DNA of 64,000 nucleotides from Edaphobacter acidisoli (GCF_014642855.1 NZ_BMJB01000001.1:2170001-2234000), one strand, 5' to 3'; shown: positions 47,881 to 59,622, counted from the stretch's first letter. Program-made: numbers and translations. Notes: generated by a model from the letters alone, not told the origin.

Positions 47881-49500
47881 GTGGACGAAGCTCTCCTCAC
47901 CCGCCGCACCCTCGTGCGCAACGCCGCCATCGCCGCCGCAGCCGCGACCATCGCGCCCAAACGCACCTGGGCGCAAGCCAGCCCCGTCGCCACCACCACC
48001 TCCGGCAAAGTCCGCGGCACAGTGCAAGACGGTGTCTACGTCTTCAAAGGCATCCCCTACGGCGCCGACACCGCCCACCGCCGCTTCCAGCCCGCCGAAA
48101 AGCCCACTCCCTGGACCGGCGTCCGCGACACCGTGACCTTCGGCCCGCAATCACCACAGCCCATCCACCACCGCATCGGCCGCTCCACCTTCAGCTATCT
48201 CGACGAAGACAGCCCCGTCAACAGCGAAGACTGCCTCCACCTCAACATCTGGACCTCCGCCCTCGACGACCGCAAGCGTCCCGTCATGGTCTACATCCAC
48301 GGTGGCGCCTACTCCTCCAGCAGCAGCAACGGCCCCATCTACGACGGCACGCGCCTCGTCCGCCGCGGCGATGTAGTCGTCGTCACCATGAACCACCGTC
48401 TCAATCTCTTCGGCTACCTCTACCTGGCCCAACTCGGCTCACCAGACCTTGCCCAAAGCGGCAACATCGGCCAGCTCGACCTCGTCCTCATGCTCCAGTG
48501 GGTCCGCGACAACATCGCCCGCTTCGGCGGCGACCCCTCCCGCATCATGATCTTCGGCCAATCCGGCGGCGGAGCCAAATGCGCCACCCTCATGGCCATG
48601 CCCGCCGCGCGTGGACTCTTCCACCGCGTCATCACCATGAGCGGCCAGCAGCTCACCGCCCGCACTCCCGCCCACGCCGCCGCATCCGCCGAAGCCGTCC
48701 TCGCGCAACTCGGCCTCACCCGCGCCACACTCAACGACATCCGCGACCCACGCAAAGTCCCGATGGACCGCCTCGTCGACGCCATCCACTCCGGCGGCTA
48801 TTTCGGCCCCGTACTCGACGGCCAGGTCCTCAACCGCGACCCATTCTCACCCGACGCGCCCGCGCTCTCCGCCAGCGTCCCGATGATCCTCGGCAACACG
48901 CACGACGAGACGCGCCTGCTCATCGGCGCATCCGACCCACGTCTCTTCAACCTCACCTGGGACGAGCTCCCCACGCGGCTCGAACACTATCGCCAATTCC
49001 TCGGCGCCTACAAAACCGCAGACATCATCGCCGACTACCGTCGCTGGTATCCCGCCTACTCCGCCAGCGACGTATTTTTCGCAGTTACGACAGGGTTCAG
49101 AAGCTGGCACGGCATGGTCATCGAAAGCGACCGCCGCGCCGCGCAGCACGGCCCAACATGGACGTATAACTTCACCTGGAAATCACCCGCCGACGGCGGC
49201 AAGTGGGGCGCGCCCCACACCATCGACATTCCCTTCGCCTTTGACAACGTCGAAATCGCCGCATCCATGACCGGTAACACGCCAGAAGCGCAACGCCTTG
49301 CCGCCAAAGTCAGCGAAACCTTCATCACCTTCGCCCGCACCGGCGACCCCAACAACCGCGCCATCCCACACTGGCCGCGCTACAACCTGGACCATCGCTC
49401 CACCATGCTCTGGGATACCACTCCACACATCGAAGACGACCCACGCGGCAACGAGCGCAAACTCATCGCACAAGCCCCCTACACCCAGCCCGGAACATAA
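47881..49500 (+). CDS. Tat-exported type B carboxylesterase
   Basis: The 539-aa esterase starts at GTG 47881 behind GGAGG. The N-terminus has a twin-arginine signal (TRRTLVRNAAIAAAAAT, cleaved near TWAQA). GIPYGADTAHRRF and the NSEDCLHLNIWT segment are typical of the para-nitrobenzyl-esterase/cholinesterase fold. The nucleophile is S228 in IFGQSGGGAK. The acid and His residues should lie in the NTHDETRLL region and near APHTIDIPFAF. It hydrolyses carboxylic esters in the periplasm; substrate unknown. It appears to be a single gene. Confidence 0.93.
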   Translation: MDEALLTRRTLVRNAAIAAAAATIAPKRTWAQASPVATTTSGKVRGTVQDGVYVFKGIPYGADTAHRRFQPAEKPTPWTGVRDTVTFGPQSPQPIHHRIGRSTFSYLDEDSPVNSEDCLHLNIWTSALDDRKRPVMVYIHGGAYSSSSSNGPIYDGTRLVRRGDVVVVTMNHRLNLFGYLYLAQLGSPDLAQSGNIGQLDLVLMLQWVRDNIARFGGDPSRIMIFGQSGGGAKCATLMAMPAARGLFHRVITMSGQQLTARTPAHAAASAEAVLAQLGLTRATLNDIRDPRKVPMDRLVDAIHSGGYFGPVLDGQVLNRDPFSPDAPALSASVPMILGNTHDETRLLIGASDPRLFNLTWDELPTRLEHYRQFLGAYKTADIIADYRRWYPAYSASDVFFAVTTGFRSWHGMVIESDRRAAQHGPTWTYNFTWKSPADGGKWGAPHTIDIPFAFDNVEIAASMTGNTPEAQRLAAKVSETFITFARTGDPNNRAIPHWPRYNLDHRSTMLWDTTPHIEDDPRGNERKLIAQAPYTQPGT

Positions 49501-49531
49501 GTCGAGAACCAGGGCTCAGAGTCTCGAAGAA

Positions 49532-49897
49532 TCAACCCAGCTGATTAACACTGAAACGAGCGACAGGCCGTGGTGTAAGTGAGATGAGGGCAATGCCGAT
49601 AATCACGAGAACGCCCACCCCGATCAGTTCTCCACGCTCAATCATGTTGCGCAACGCCTGAGTGCCCATCACCACCGCGTGCGCCAAACTGGACCACGCC
49701 GTGAACGCAATCAGGCTGCGATGCGCCGATGGGTTCCGGATTGCCAGCAACAGAAAAACCCCTAGCGTGACATAGAGACTCAACATCATAGCCAGCGCAG
49801 GATCCTGTCGCATCATCGTCGCCATCGGGTAAGACAAAGCCACGAAAAGTAGTCCCACCAGCGCCAGGACTATCTTCAACGCTCGTTCCCGAACCAT
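49532..49897 (-). CDS. Small four-helix membrane protein (DUF6632-like)
   Basis: The 121-aa protein has four hydrophobic segments: LKIVLALVGLLFVALSYP, LAMMLSLYVTLGVFLLLAI, LIAFTAWSSLAHAVVMG and LIGVGVLVIIGIALISL. The RNPSAHRSLIAFTAWSS stretch matches my memory of the DUF6632 family, which is common in Acidobacteria and has no known function. The start MVRERALK is basic, placing the N-terminus inside. It is convergent with the esterase gene. Confidence 0.75.
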   Translation of the reverse strand: MVRERALKIVLALVGLLFVALSYPMATMMRQDPALAMMLSLYVTLGVFLLLAIRNPSAHRSLIAFTAWSSLAHAVVMGTQALRNMIERGELIGVGVLVIIGIALISLTPRPVARFSVNQLG

Positions 49898-50004
49898 ACG
49901 TGTCCTCCCAGATGCCAGGCAACCCAGCGAACTTCTGTTCAGGACTCATTCGCAGGATAGACCAGCGCCGTTGAGAGTGTAGCTCCGTCTTCAAATCCGA
50001 GGCT

Positions 50005-50039
50005 GCGGATATCTCAGTCTTCGTCACTGAGATATCCGC
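50005..50039. repeat. Perfect 14-base hairpin downstream of typA
   Basis: GCGGATATCTCAGT and ACTGAGATATCCGC flank CTTCGTC. It lies 9 bases after the typA stop (minus strand) and upstream of the small membrane protein gene. No T run follows on either strand, so it is either a weak terminator, an mRNA-stabilising hairpin or a palindromic binding site. Confidence 0.6.
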
Positions 50040-50048
50040 GGCGAGCCG

Positions 50049-51881
50049 TTACTCCGGCTGCCCCTTCCGAGGCCGGCGATTCGCCTGCAACACCTTCTTC
50101 CGCAACCGCAGCGACTTCGGCGTCACCTCGACCAGCTCATCATCGGCAATGAACTCAATCGACTGCTCGAGCGTCAACTGCTTATACGGAACCAGCCGCA
50201 GAGCCTCATCAGCCGAGCTCGCGCGCATATTGGTCAGCTTCTTCTCACGCACGCAGTTCACGTCCAGGTCGTTATCGCGCGAGTGCTCGCCGATAATCAT
50301 GCCCTCGTAGACATCAATCCCATCCGGCACAAACAGCACGCCGCGGTCCTGCAGCCCATTCAGCGCGTAAATCGTGGTCGTGCCCGCGCGATCAGCAATC
50401 AGGGCGCCCGTAGGCCGCTGCGGAATCTCACCCTGATACGGCACATACCCATCCGCAATCGAGTTCATGATGATCGTGCCGCGCGTCTCCGTCAGCATCT
50501 CCGACCGCAGCCCAATCAGCCCGCGCGAAGGAATCTTGAACTCCATCCGCACGCGCCCCGAGCCATGATTGGTCATCTTCACCATCTCGCCCTTGCGCGG
50601 CCCCAGCCGCTCAATCACCGTGCCTACAAAGGTCTCCGGAATATCGACTGTCAGGTACTCATTCGGCTCCATCAACTGGTCGTCAATCCGCCGCGTCACA
50701 ATCTCGGGCCGCGACACCATCAGCTCAAAGCCCTCGCGCCGCATCATCTCAATCAGCACCGAAAGCTGAAGCTCACCACGACCCAGCACCTTGAACGTAT
50801 CGGGCGAACCAGTATCTTCCACGCGAATCGAAACGTTCGTCAGCAGCTCTTTATCCAGCCGCTCCTTCAGATTACGGCTCGTCACATACTGCCCCTCGCG
50901 CCCCGCAAACGGCCCGTTGTTCACCGAGAACTGAATCGCAATCGTCGGCTCATCAATCTTGATCAGCGGCAGTGGCGACGGGTTTTCGATATTCGTAAAC
51001 GACTCGCCAATCGTGATGCCCGAAACGCCCGCAATGGCGACGATATCGCCCAGCTGCGTCTCCGGCGTATCAATCCGCTTCAAGCCGTCAAACGTAAACA
51101 GCTTCGTAATCTTGACCGTCTCCAGCTTCCCATCCGTCTTCGAGACGGCAACCTCCTGCCCCGTCTTGAGCGTGCCGTTGAAGACACGCGCAATGGCCAA
51201 CCGGCCGAGGTAGTCGGAGTAATCAAGATTCGTGACAAGAATCTGAAGCGAGCCCTCAGGATCGCCCTTCGCCGGAGGAATCGTGTTTACGATCAGGTCA
51301 AACAGCGGCTTCAGGTCCGTGCCCGGCTGCGCCAGGTCCATCGTCGCCGTGCCCTGCTTACCGTTCGTGTAGATGATGGGGAAGTCGAGCACGCTCTCAT
51401 CGGCATCAAGATCGATGAACAGGTCATAGACCTCGTTCACCACCTCCTGCGGCCGCGCGTCCGGACGGTCAATCTTGTTGATGACCAGAATCGGCGTCAG
51501 CTTCGCCTCCAACGCCTTCGAGAGCACATAGCGCGTCTGCGGCAGCGGCCCTTCCGACGCGTCCACCAGCAACACAACACCATCGACCATCTTCAGCGCG
51601 CGCTCCACCTCGCCGCCAAAGTCCGCGTGGCCCGGCGTATCGACAATATTGATCTTCGAATCGAGGTAGTGAATGGCCGTGTTCTTGGCCAGAATCGTAA
51701 TGCCGCGCTCGCGCTCCAGATCGTTCGAGTCCATCACACGATCGGCAACCGCCTCGTTCGTGCGGAACGTCCCGCTCTGACGCAGCATCGCATCCACCAG
51801 CGTGGTCTTGCCATGGTCGACGTGGGCAATAATGGCGATATTGAAGATAGGCTTAACGGCAACGGCGGTCGAGTTACTCAC
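50049..51881 (-). CDS. typA: Translational GTPase TypA/BipA
   Basis: This 610-aa ribosome-associated GTPase starts at GTG 51881. G-domain motifs are [11 protein letters not shown] (G1), [11 protein letters not shown] (G2), [14 protein letters not shown] (G3) and NKIDRPDAR (G4). The EF-G-like domains follow, with [17 protein letters not shown] and the BipA-specific [10 protein letters not shown] and [12 protein letters not shown] near the C-terminus. It assists 50S assembly and stress or cold adaptation in other bacteria. It appears to be monocistronic. Confidence 0.96.
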   Translation of the reverse strand: MSNSTAVAVKPIFNIAIIAHVDHGKTTLVDAMLRQSGTFRTNEAVADRVMDSNDLERERGITILAKNTAIHYLDSKINIVDTPGHADFGGEVERALKMVDGVVLLVDASEGPLPQTRYVLSKALEAKLTPILVINKIDRPDARPQEVVNEVYDLFIDLDADESVLDFPIIYTNGKQGTATMDLAQPGTDLKPLFDLIVNTIPPAKGDPEGSLQILVTNLDYSDYLGRLAIARVFNGTLKTGQEVAVSKTDGKLETVKITKLFTFDGLKRIDTPETQLGDIVAIAGVSGITIGESFTNIENPSPLPLIKIDEPTIAIQFSVNNGPFAGREGQYVTSRNLKERLDKELLTNVSIRVEDTGSPDTFKVLGRGELQLSVLIEMMRREGFELMVSRPEIVTRRIDDQLMEPNEYLTVDIPETFVGTVIERLGPRKGEMVKMTNHGSGRVRMEFKIPSRGLIGLRSEMLTETRGTIIMNSIADGYVPYQGEIPQRPTGALIADRAGTTTIYALNGLQDRGVLFVPDGIDVYEGMIIGEHSRDNDLDVNCVREKKLTNMRASSADEALRLVPYKQLTLEQSIEFIADDELVEVTPKSLRLRKKVLQANRRPRKGQPE

Positions 51882-52466
51882 GGCGTAGATGTCCTGTCTG
51901 TGCGCTTAAGGGAATGGTTTGTAGGGGAAGAACGCGCAAGTACTAGTTTATCCCAGATCGTAGTGGATACCCCGTGAAGAGGTGGTCAAAGTTCACCCCA
52001 AATAACTCATTCCCCTGCATACATTTACAAAATTTTCAAAAGAATCTCCCGCGAAATCCGCGTGTCAAGCCCCCAAACCCCATAACCAATTCAATCTAAA
52101 TCGGTTACCCGTGGCGGGATTCCAGTCTCAGAAAACTAAAATAGAAATAGGGGGCAAATTATGGGTTTTCGCCATACCGCACTCTGTGCGTCGAAGTGAG
52201 CACCCACATAAAACCACGTCATCTCGACCGCGAGTGGGCAGTACTCGCCACAAACCACGTCATCTCGACCGAAGCGAAGCGGAGTGGAGAGACCCCTGTA
52301 TTTCGCTTTTGGCCTTCCCAAACTTCGATCTTAATCATTTGAAATGAAGACTTTGAAGAAACTAAAGATCCACACCCCAAATAGAATCAGGACTTTAGCC
52401 AGGTACCCTCAAAATAAAGCCTGTATTTCGAAGACTTTAGCACTTAAGTACGGGGAGGGGGTACCC
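51882..52466. other. Gene-free region with dispersed-type repeats
   Basis: These 585 bases separate typA from the DprE2-like gene and hold no frame with a ribosome site. They are AT-richer than the flanks. A 20-base direct repeat (AAACCACGTCATCTCGACCG) occurs at 52211-52230 and 52252-52271, a 41-base step. The second copy continues as GAAGCGAAGCGGAGTGGAGA, which looks like a family of intergenic repeats. CCTGTATTTCG also occurs twice, and a GGGGTACCCC palindrome (52458-52467) overlaps the DprE2-like stop. The typA promoter should be at the left edge, but I could not pick it. Confidence 0.6.
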
Positions 52467-53231
52467 CTAAAGATTGAGCTTCTTGAACACCCGCTCCGGG
52501 ATGTGCCGCACCACAAACATGATCCCCCGCCACTGGAACGGCACGTACACCGTGTCCTTCCCCTTCGCCACGGCCTTGACGATCGCCTCTGCCACCGCGT
52601 CCACATCCGCGAACTTCTCACTCTTCGGCATTCCAGCGGTCATCGCCGTCCGCACCGGTCCCGGCTTGATCGTCACCACCTTCACGCCCTCACGGTCCAC
52701 CCGGTTCCGCAGCCCATCGAGAAACGCCGACAGCCCCGCCTTCGACGACCCGTACACGTAGTTCGACTTCCGCCCCCGGTCCCCAGCCACCGAAGACAGC
52801 ACCGCAATCGTCCCCGACCGCCGCTGTACACAGAAGTTCGCCAGCCACGTCACCAGCGACACAGGAGCCATGAAGTTCGTGTGGATGATCTGCGCCGCCG
52901 TATTGAAGTCCTGCTCCGCATGAGTCTGGTCGCCCAGAATCCCATGCGCCAGATACGCAACATCCATCCCGGTCAACGAATTGATCGCGTGGGCCAGCAG
53001 CGCAGGATGCTTGTCCGTATCGTCCAGATCGGCAATCGCTGTGTCGACGAAGCTCGCGCCGCGTGTCTTCAGGTCAGCGGCCACAGCGGCGAGCTTCTCC
53101 GCATTCCTCGCCACCAGGAAGAAGCTCGCCCCCTGCGCAGCCCATATCCTGCACGTAGCCTCGGCAATCCCCGAGGTCGCCCCGAGCACAAGAATCTTCC
53201 GCGGTGTCGTCGAATTCTGCCTGTCTGTCAT
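52467..53231 (-). CDS. DprE2-like SDR reductase
   Basis: ATG at 53231 overlaps the DprE1-like stop by 4 bases (ATGA), so the long upstream frame is not used. The 254-aa SDR has the cofactor motif VLGATSGIAEAT, VAYLAHGILGDQ in place of NNAG, the serine strand IAVLSSVAG, catalytic YVYGSSKAGLSAF and the PGPVRTAMT loop. AHGxLG and YGSSKAGL are typical of the DprE2 (decaprenylphosphoryl-ketoribose reductase) branch. In mycobacteria DprE1 and DprE2 together epimerise decaprenylphosphoryl-ribose to arabinose. Here the polyprenyl sugar may differ. Confidence 0.8.
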   Translation of the reverse strand: MTDRQNSTTPRKILVLGATSGIAEATCRIWAAQGASFFLVARNAEKLAAVAADLKTRGASFVDTAIADLDDTDKHPALLAHAINSLTGMDVAYLAHGILGDQTHAEQDFNTAAQIIHTNFMAPVSLVTWLANFCVQRRSGTIAVLSSVAGDRGRKSNYVYGSSKAGLSAFLDGLRNRVDREGVKVVTIKPGPVRTAMTAGMPKSEKFADVDAVAEAIVKAVAKGKDTVYVPFQWRGIMFVVRHIPERVFKKLNL

Positions 53232-54622
53232 ATTCCTGATGTCTCTCCGGTAACTCGCTCCCAGAAGCTGGAAGTGAGCAGAGGATCGCGGTAGCGCGCA
53301 AACTGCTGCCACTGCGGATAAAACGCCTGGTACTGCATCGCGGTCATCGCCGCATCCTTCGCCGGATACAGCCTCCCGCCAAACTCGTACACCATGTCCG
53401 CCAGCCGATGCACCAGCGGAAACGTCCGGTCCTGCTTGATGGGAAAGTCGAGCGCCAACGTGATGCCCGGCTTCGGAAAACTCATCATGCCGGGTGAAGG
53501 AACATCGCCAAATGCCTTGAGCACCGCTAGAAAACTCGCAAGGCCAGACTTCGCCACCTCGTGCAGAATGGCGACCGTCCCTTCCTTCGCGTGCTCCCAC
53601 GGAATCACGTACTGAAATTGGAGCAGCCCGCGCTTGCCGTACATGCGGTTCCAGTGCAGCACCTTGTCCAGCGGATAGAAGAACGGCTCGTAGTCCTGCA
53701 CCGCGACCGAATGCTTCGAGAACTGCTTATGGAAGAATGCTGCGTTAAAGAGGCTGACACTCAACCGGTTTAACGCAAAGCCCGGCGCGTCGAACGGAAA
53801 GACCAGCTTCGGCTTCGGCGACGGCAAGAGCGTATCGCGCTTGGCCGAGTGGTCTCCCTGCATAAAGATTCCACGCGCAAAGTTCTTGCCAGTCGAGGTG
53901 ACATCCACCCAGCTCACCGTGTACTCGACGTCCTTGCTCTCGTCGGTCAGTGCCAGAAACTCGTCGATACCGTGAAACTGAATCCCCTCATAATCAATCA
54001 GCCGCGAGACAATCGGCTTCAGCCGCAGCGTCGCCCACGAGATGAAGCCCGTCAAGCCGAGTCCGCCGATGGTCGCCGCGTACCAGTCAGGATTCTCCAT
54101 CGGCGAGCACAGCTTCCGCGTCCCGTCCGAGCGGACCAGCTCGAACTGCGTCACATGGCAGCCAAACGTTCCGGCCATGTGATGGTTCTTGCCGTGAATA
54201 TCGTTCGCTATGGCCCCGCCCAGCGTGACGTACTTCGTTCCAGGACTAACTGGAAGGAAGAACCCGCGCGGCACAGCAAAGTCAAGAATCTGGGCCAGCG
54301 TAATGCCAGCCTCAGCAGTAAGCAGCCCGGTCTCAGGGTCGAAGGTTATCAGCCGGTTCATGCCGGTCGTGACAAGCAGGTTGCCATCTTTCAGCAGACA
54401 GGCATCGCCGTAGCTCCGTCCCATGCCAACAGGAAGAGCACCATTGAGGAGGCTTGGTGCAATGGCCGAAAAGTCATTCTGCCAGTGCAGCGGAATCACA
54501 GTCGCGCCATACGTGGGATAGCGCCCCCACGACTCGAACGGCGCACTCGGCGTCTGTCCTTCCGAAACCCGCAGATTCAGTTGTTCCGTTGCTGGCGGCG
54601 CTGCTGGCATGGATTCAAGCAT
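53228..54622 (-). CDS. DprE1-like FAD-dependent sugar oxidase
   Basis: This 464-aa FAD-binding (PCMH-type) oxidase opens its core with SWGRYPTYGATV. GMGRSYGDACL, PVSPGTKYVTLGGAIANDIHGKNHHMAGTFG is the region around residues 124-154 and holds the flavin-binding HGKNHH motif. RGLLQFQYVIP and LALDFPIKQ follow near residues 331 and 389. The match to DprE1 is strong in order and motif. At the position of the mycobacterial benzothiazinone-target Cys387 this protein has Ala390. The probable role is oxidation of a polyprenyl-phosphoryl pentose at C2, with the next gene reducing it. Confidence 0.82.
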   Translation of the reverse strand: MLESMPAAPPATEQLNLRVSEGQTPSAPFESWGRYPTYGATVIPLHWQNDFSAIAPSLLNGALPVGMGRSYGDACLLKDGNLLVTTGMNRLITFDPETGLLTAEAGITLAQILDFAVPRGFFLPVSPGTKYVTLGGAIANDIHGKNHHMAGTFGCHVTQFELVRSDGTRKLCSPMENPDWYAATIGGLGLTGFISWATLRLKPIVSRLIDYEGIQFHGIDEFLALTDESKDVEYTVSWVDVTSTGKNFARGIFMQGDHSAKRDTLLPSPKPKLVFPFDAPGFALNRLSVSLFNAAFFHKQFSKHSVAVQDYEPFFYPLDKVLHWNRMYGKRGLLQFQYVIPWEHAKEGTVAILHEVAKSGLASFLAVLKAFGDVPSPGMMSFPKPGITLALDFPIKQDRTFPLVHRLADMVYEFGGRLYPAKDAAMTAMQYQAFYPQWQQFARYRDPLLTSSFWERVTGETSGI

Positions 54623-54660
54623 AGACGATTGGCGAGCGCATCGCGGTGAGGCGTACAGAA

Positions 54661-54774
54661 AGGCTTAACACCGATTTACACAGATTTCACCGATCTCAAG
54701 ACGAAAGCCGAACAGGAGAAGAGAGATCTAACTCGCTCCAATCGGTGTGATCGGTGCCAATCGGTGTTAAGCCT
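54661..54774. repeat. Long imperfect inverted repeat, 34-base arms
   Basis: Left arm 54661-54694 and right arm 54741-54774 (AGGCTTAACACCGATT matching AATCGGTGTTAAGCCT at the outer ends) pair over 34 bases with about six mismatches, around a 46-base loop. CACCGAT units recur within each arm. It lies between the rplT terminator and the DprE1-like start on the minus strand. It has the same design as 24851-24914, suggesting a dispersed intergenic element family. Confidence 0.75.
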
Positions 54775-54801
54775 CTTGCGCTGCCTCCGGGAAGATTCAT
54801 T

Positions 54802-54831
54802 AGAAAGAAGAGGCACGGCCGGGGCCGTGCC
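54802..54831 (-). terminator. Terminator after rplT
   Basis: On the minus strand GGCACGGC-CCCG-GCCGTGCC forms a perfect 8-base stem and is followed by TCTTCTTTCT. It lies 22 bases after the rplT stop. Confidence 0.85.
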
Positions 54832-54853
54832 ATCGTTTGAAAAAATGGATTGC

Positions 54854-55240
54854 TTAGGCGGCTTTGGCCCGCTTGGCTGCCGCATCCTTGAGAGCAGCCT
54901 TAGCCTGCTCAGCAAGCGCAGCAAAACCCGCTGCATCGTTGGCGGCGATGTCAGCCAGCACCTTGCGATCGAGCTGGTTGCCAGCCTTCTTGAGGCCGTC
55001 GATGAAGGTCGAGTAGCTCAGGCCGTTCTGCTTTGCCGCCGCGCCAATACGGACGATCCACAGCGAGCGGAACTGCCGTTTCTTCTGCTTGCGGCCCGTA
55101 TAGGCGAACATGAGCGAGCGCTCAACCGCCTCCTGAGCCGCCTGATAAAGCTTTGATTTCGTGAGGAAGTAACCACTCGCGCGCTTCAGAATCTTTTTGC
55201 GGCGATCGTTGCGTTTTGTACCACGTTTTACACGAGGCAT
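54854..55240 (-). CDS. rplT: 50S ribosomal protein L20
   Basis: The 128-aa protein begins [20 protein letters not shown] and has the family core [19 protein letters not shown] and [20 protein letters not shown]. The C-terminal 15 residues ([13 protein letters not shown]) extend past the usual end. L20 is an early assembly protein and, in other bacteria, an autorepressor of rpmI-rplT. rpmI lies 187 bases upstream, an unusually wide gap. infC is not adjacent. Confidence 0.96.
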   Translation of the reverse strand: MPRVKRGTKRNDRRKKILKRASGYFLTKSKLYQAAQEAVERSLMFAYTGRKQKKRQFRSLWIVRIGAAAKQNGLSYSTFIDGLKKAGNQLDRKVLADIAANDAAGFAALAEQAKAALKDAAAKRAKAA

Positions 55241-55427
55241 GTGCCTTGCTCCTTTTGCGTACTTCGTTTAAGCGGCTGGAGGCAAGGTGGCCTCTTCACT
55301 CGCTATGCAACTTCAAGTCTCGGTGGAGTCCGCGAACTCTGCGATGCTCCAGGGGCCTCTACGCTTTGACCGGCCCTTTGTTCTTGTGTGAACGGCTCGA
55401 CCTGAAAACCTCAATTCCGAGCGCCGA

Positions 55428-55625
55428 TCAGGCGTAAGGAATCATGCGGGCGACCTTTGCCGAATCCGCCTCGCTGACCAGCACGATGCCTCCAAGCTTG
55501 CGCTTGGTCTTCGTGGCCTTCGAGGTGAGGATATGGCGCATCTTCGACTGACCGCGCTTGAACTTACCCGTGCCGGTCTTCTTGAAGCGCTTGGCTGCGC
55601 CTGAGTGTGTCTTCAACTTTGGCAT
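55428..55625 (-). CDS. rpmI: 50S ribosomal protein L35
   Basis: The 65-aa basic protein [20 protein letters not shown] is a textbook L35; [17 protein letters not shown] is the second conserved block. It precedes rplT on the same strand. The 187-base gap between them contains partly self-complementary sequence but no hairpin I can defend. infC, which normally starts this operon, is not upstream; the secreted-protein terminator is there instead. Confidence 0.95.
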   Translation of the reverse strand: MPKLKTHSGAAKRFKKTGTGKFKRGQSKMRHILTSKATKTKRKLGGIVLVSEADSAKVARMIPYA

Positions 55626-55691
55626 TGTGATCCTGAAAGTTACTGCTTTGGGGACAACCTCTTGAGTATATACGAGGTCGGCATCGAAGAC

Positions 55692-55735
55692 AAAGACGCC
55701 ATAGCCTGCGGGGAGATTCAGGCCACGGCGTCTTT
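55692..55735 (-). terminator. Terminator after the secreted-protein pair
   Basis: On the minus strand AAAGACGCC pairs with GGCGTCTTT, and GCC/GGC may pair inside the 26-base loop; TTTGTCTTCG follows. It stands 26 bases past the stop of the second secreted gene and just upstream of rpmI. Confidence 0.6.
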
Positions 55736-55760
55736 AGGTTGTGACACTGGGTGTATGGGT

Positions 55761-56108
55761 TTAGCCGCTGATGCCTTTGCCGCTACCGGCCGTTCCGCTG
55801 CCGGAACCAGAGCCCGTGGTTGAGCCTCCACCGGAAGTGGAACCTCCGCCGGACGTGGACCCACCGCTATTGACCTCACAGCCACTGCTGTCGTTGCCGT
55901 GACCGTGATCACATTCCTTTCCATTGTTGTCATCACTGAAGCCGCCGCGTCCGTCCTGGCTGTTGTGATACCAGCCCAAGCCGAGGAAAGACCAGTGATT
56001 CCCGCTGTTGCCGTCGCTCTTGTGAGCGTTGTCACAAGCGATCGCGGAAGACGTCGCCATAAATGCAATGCTGAGTACCGATGCGATTGCTAGCTTGTTC
56101 AATTTCAT
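55761..56108 (-). CDS. Secreted Gly/Ser-rich small protein, paralogue 2
   Basis: ATG at 56108 follows GGGGAG by 5 bases (115 aa). The signal peptide MKLNKLAIASVLSIAFMATS ends AIA before a mature CDNAHKS. The middle is rich in Asn, Asp, His and Gly, with three Cys in the mature part (WSFLGLGWYHN, ECDHGHGNDSSGCE). The last 35 residues are Gly/Ser/Thr only, repeating STSGGG and ending GSGSGTAGSGKGISG, identical to the tail of its neighbour. Metal binding through His/Cys/Asp is plausible. The identical tail may be an attachment or sorting segment. No family is recognised. Confidence 0.75.
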   Translation of the reverse strand: MKLNKLAIASVLSIAFMATSSAIACDNAHKSDGNSGNHWSFLGLGWYHNSQDGRGGFSDDNNGKECDHGHGNDSSGCEVNSGGSTSGGGSTSGGGSTTGSGSGSGTAGSGKGISG

Positions 56109-56161
56109 AATGCTCCCCTTCTGATGTCGAAGATTCTGGAGATAACCGTTCTGGAACAGAA

Positions 56162-56494
56162 TTAACCGCTGATACCCTTGCCACTGCCAGCCGTTCCGCT
56201 GCCCGAGCCGGAGCCGGTGGTACCAGAACCAGATGTGCTGCCGCCGGTCGAGCATGGCGTGCCGTTGTAGCCCTTGGTTGGGTTGCAGTCGTGCTGACCA
56301 CCGTCACCATTACCGTCGTGATGATTGCAGCCGCCATCATGGTCGTGACCGAAGTGGTTGTGGCACCAACCGGTGAATGACCAGCCGCCGGAGTCGCTCG
56401 AAGAGCTTCCTCCGTGGTCACACGCATATGCAGAGGAGCTGGCCACGAACGCCAATCCCAGGACAGAAGCTACGAGTAAGCGATTGAATCTCAT
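56162..56494 (-). CDS. Secreted Gly/Ser-rich small protein, paralogue 1
   Basis: ATG at 56494 follows AGGAGG (110 aa). Signal peptide MRFNRLLVASVLGLAFVASS ends AYA before CDHGG. The mature part is packed with His, Asp, Gly and Cys (FTGWCHNHFGHDHDGGCNHH, QHDCNP, TPCSTGG) and then STSGSGTTGSGSGSGTAGSGKGISG in two overlapping Gly/Ser blocks. Signal, the WSF..W.HN segment and the tail align with the next gene, 53 bases away, so the pair arose by duplication. This copy has five mature cysteines against three in its partner. It probably sits in the periplasm or outside the cell. Function unknown. Confidence 0.75.
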   Translation of the reverse strand: MRFNRLLVASVLGLAFVASSSAYACDHGGSSSSDSGGWSFTGWCHNHFGHDHDGGCNHHDGNGDGGQHDCNPTKGYNGTPCSTGGSTSGSGTTGSGSGSGTAGSGKGISG

Positions 56495-59596
<3,102 letters not shown>

Positions 59597-59622
59597 CTGG
59601 TATCGCATTCATATCAAACGAG

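Noticed and set aside
50283..51977. A 564-codon plus-strand frame opposite typA
   Set aside because: Arg/Asn-rich translation without motifs, complementary to an intact TypA.
52211..52271. Possible CRISPR repeat-spacer unit
   Set aside because: Only two 20-base copies, no further units and no cas genes; better explained as an intergenic repeat.
53232..53600. N-terminal extension of the DprE2-like protein
   Set aside because: The 123 extra residues lie inside the DprE1-like gene and look like an off-frame shadow; ATG 53231 overlaps the DprE1-like stop as expected in an operon.
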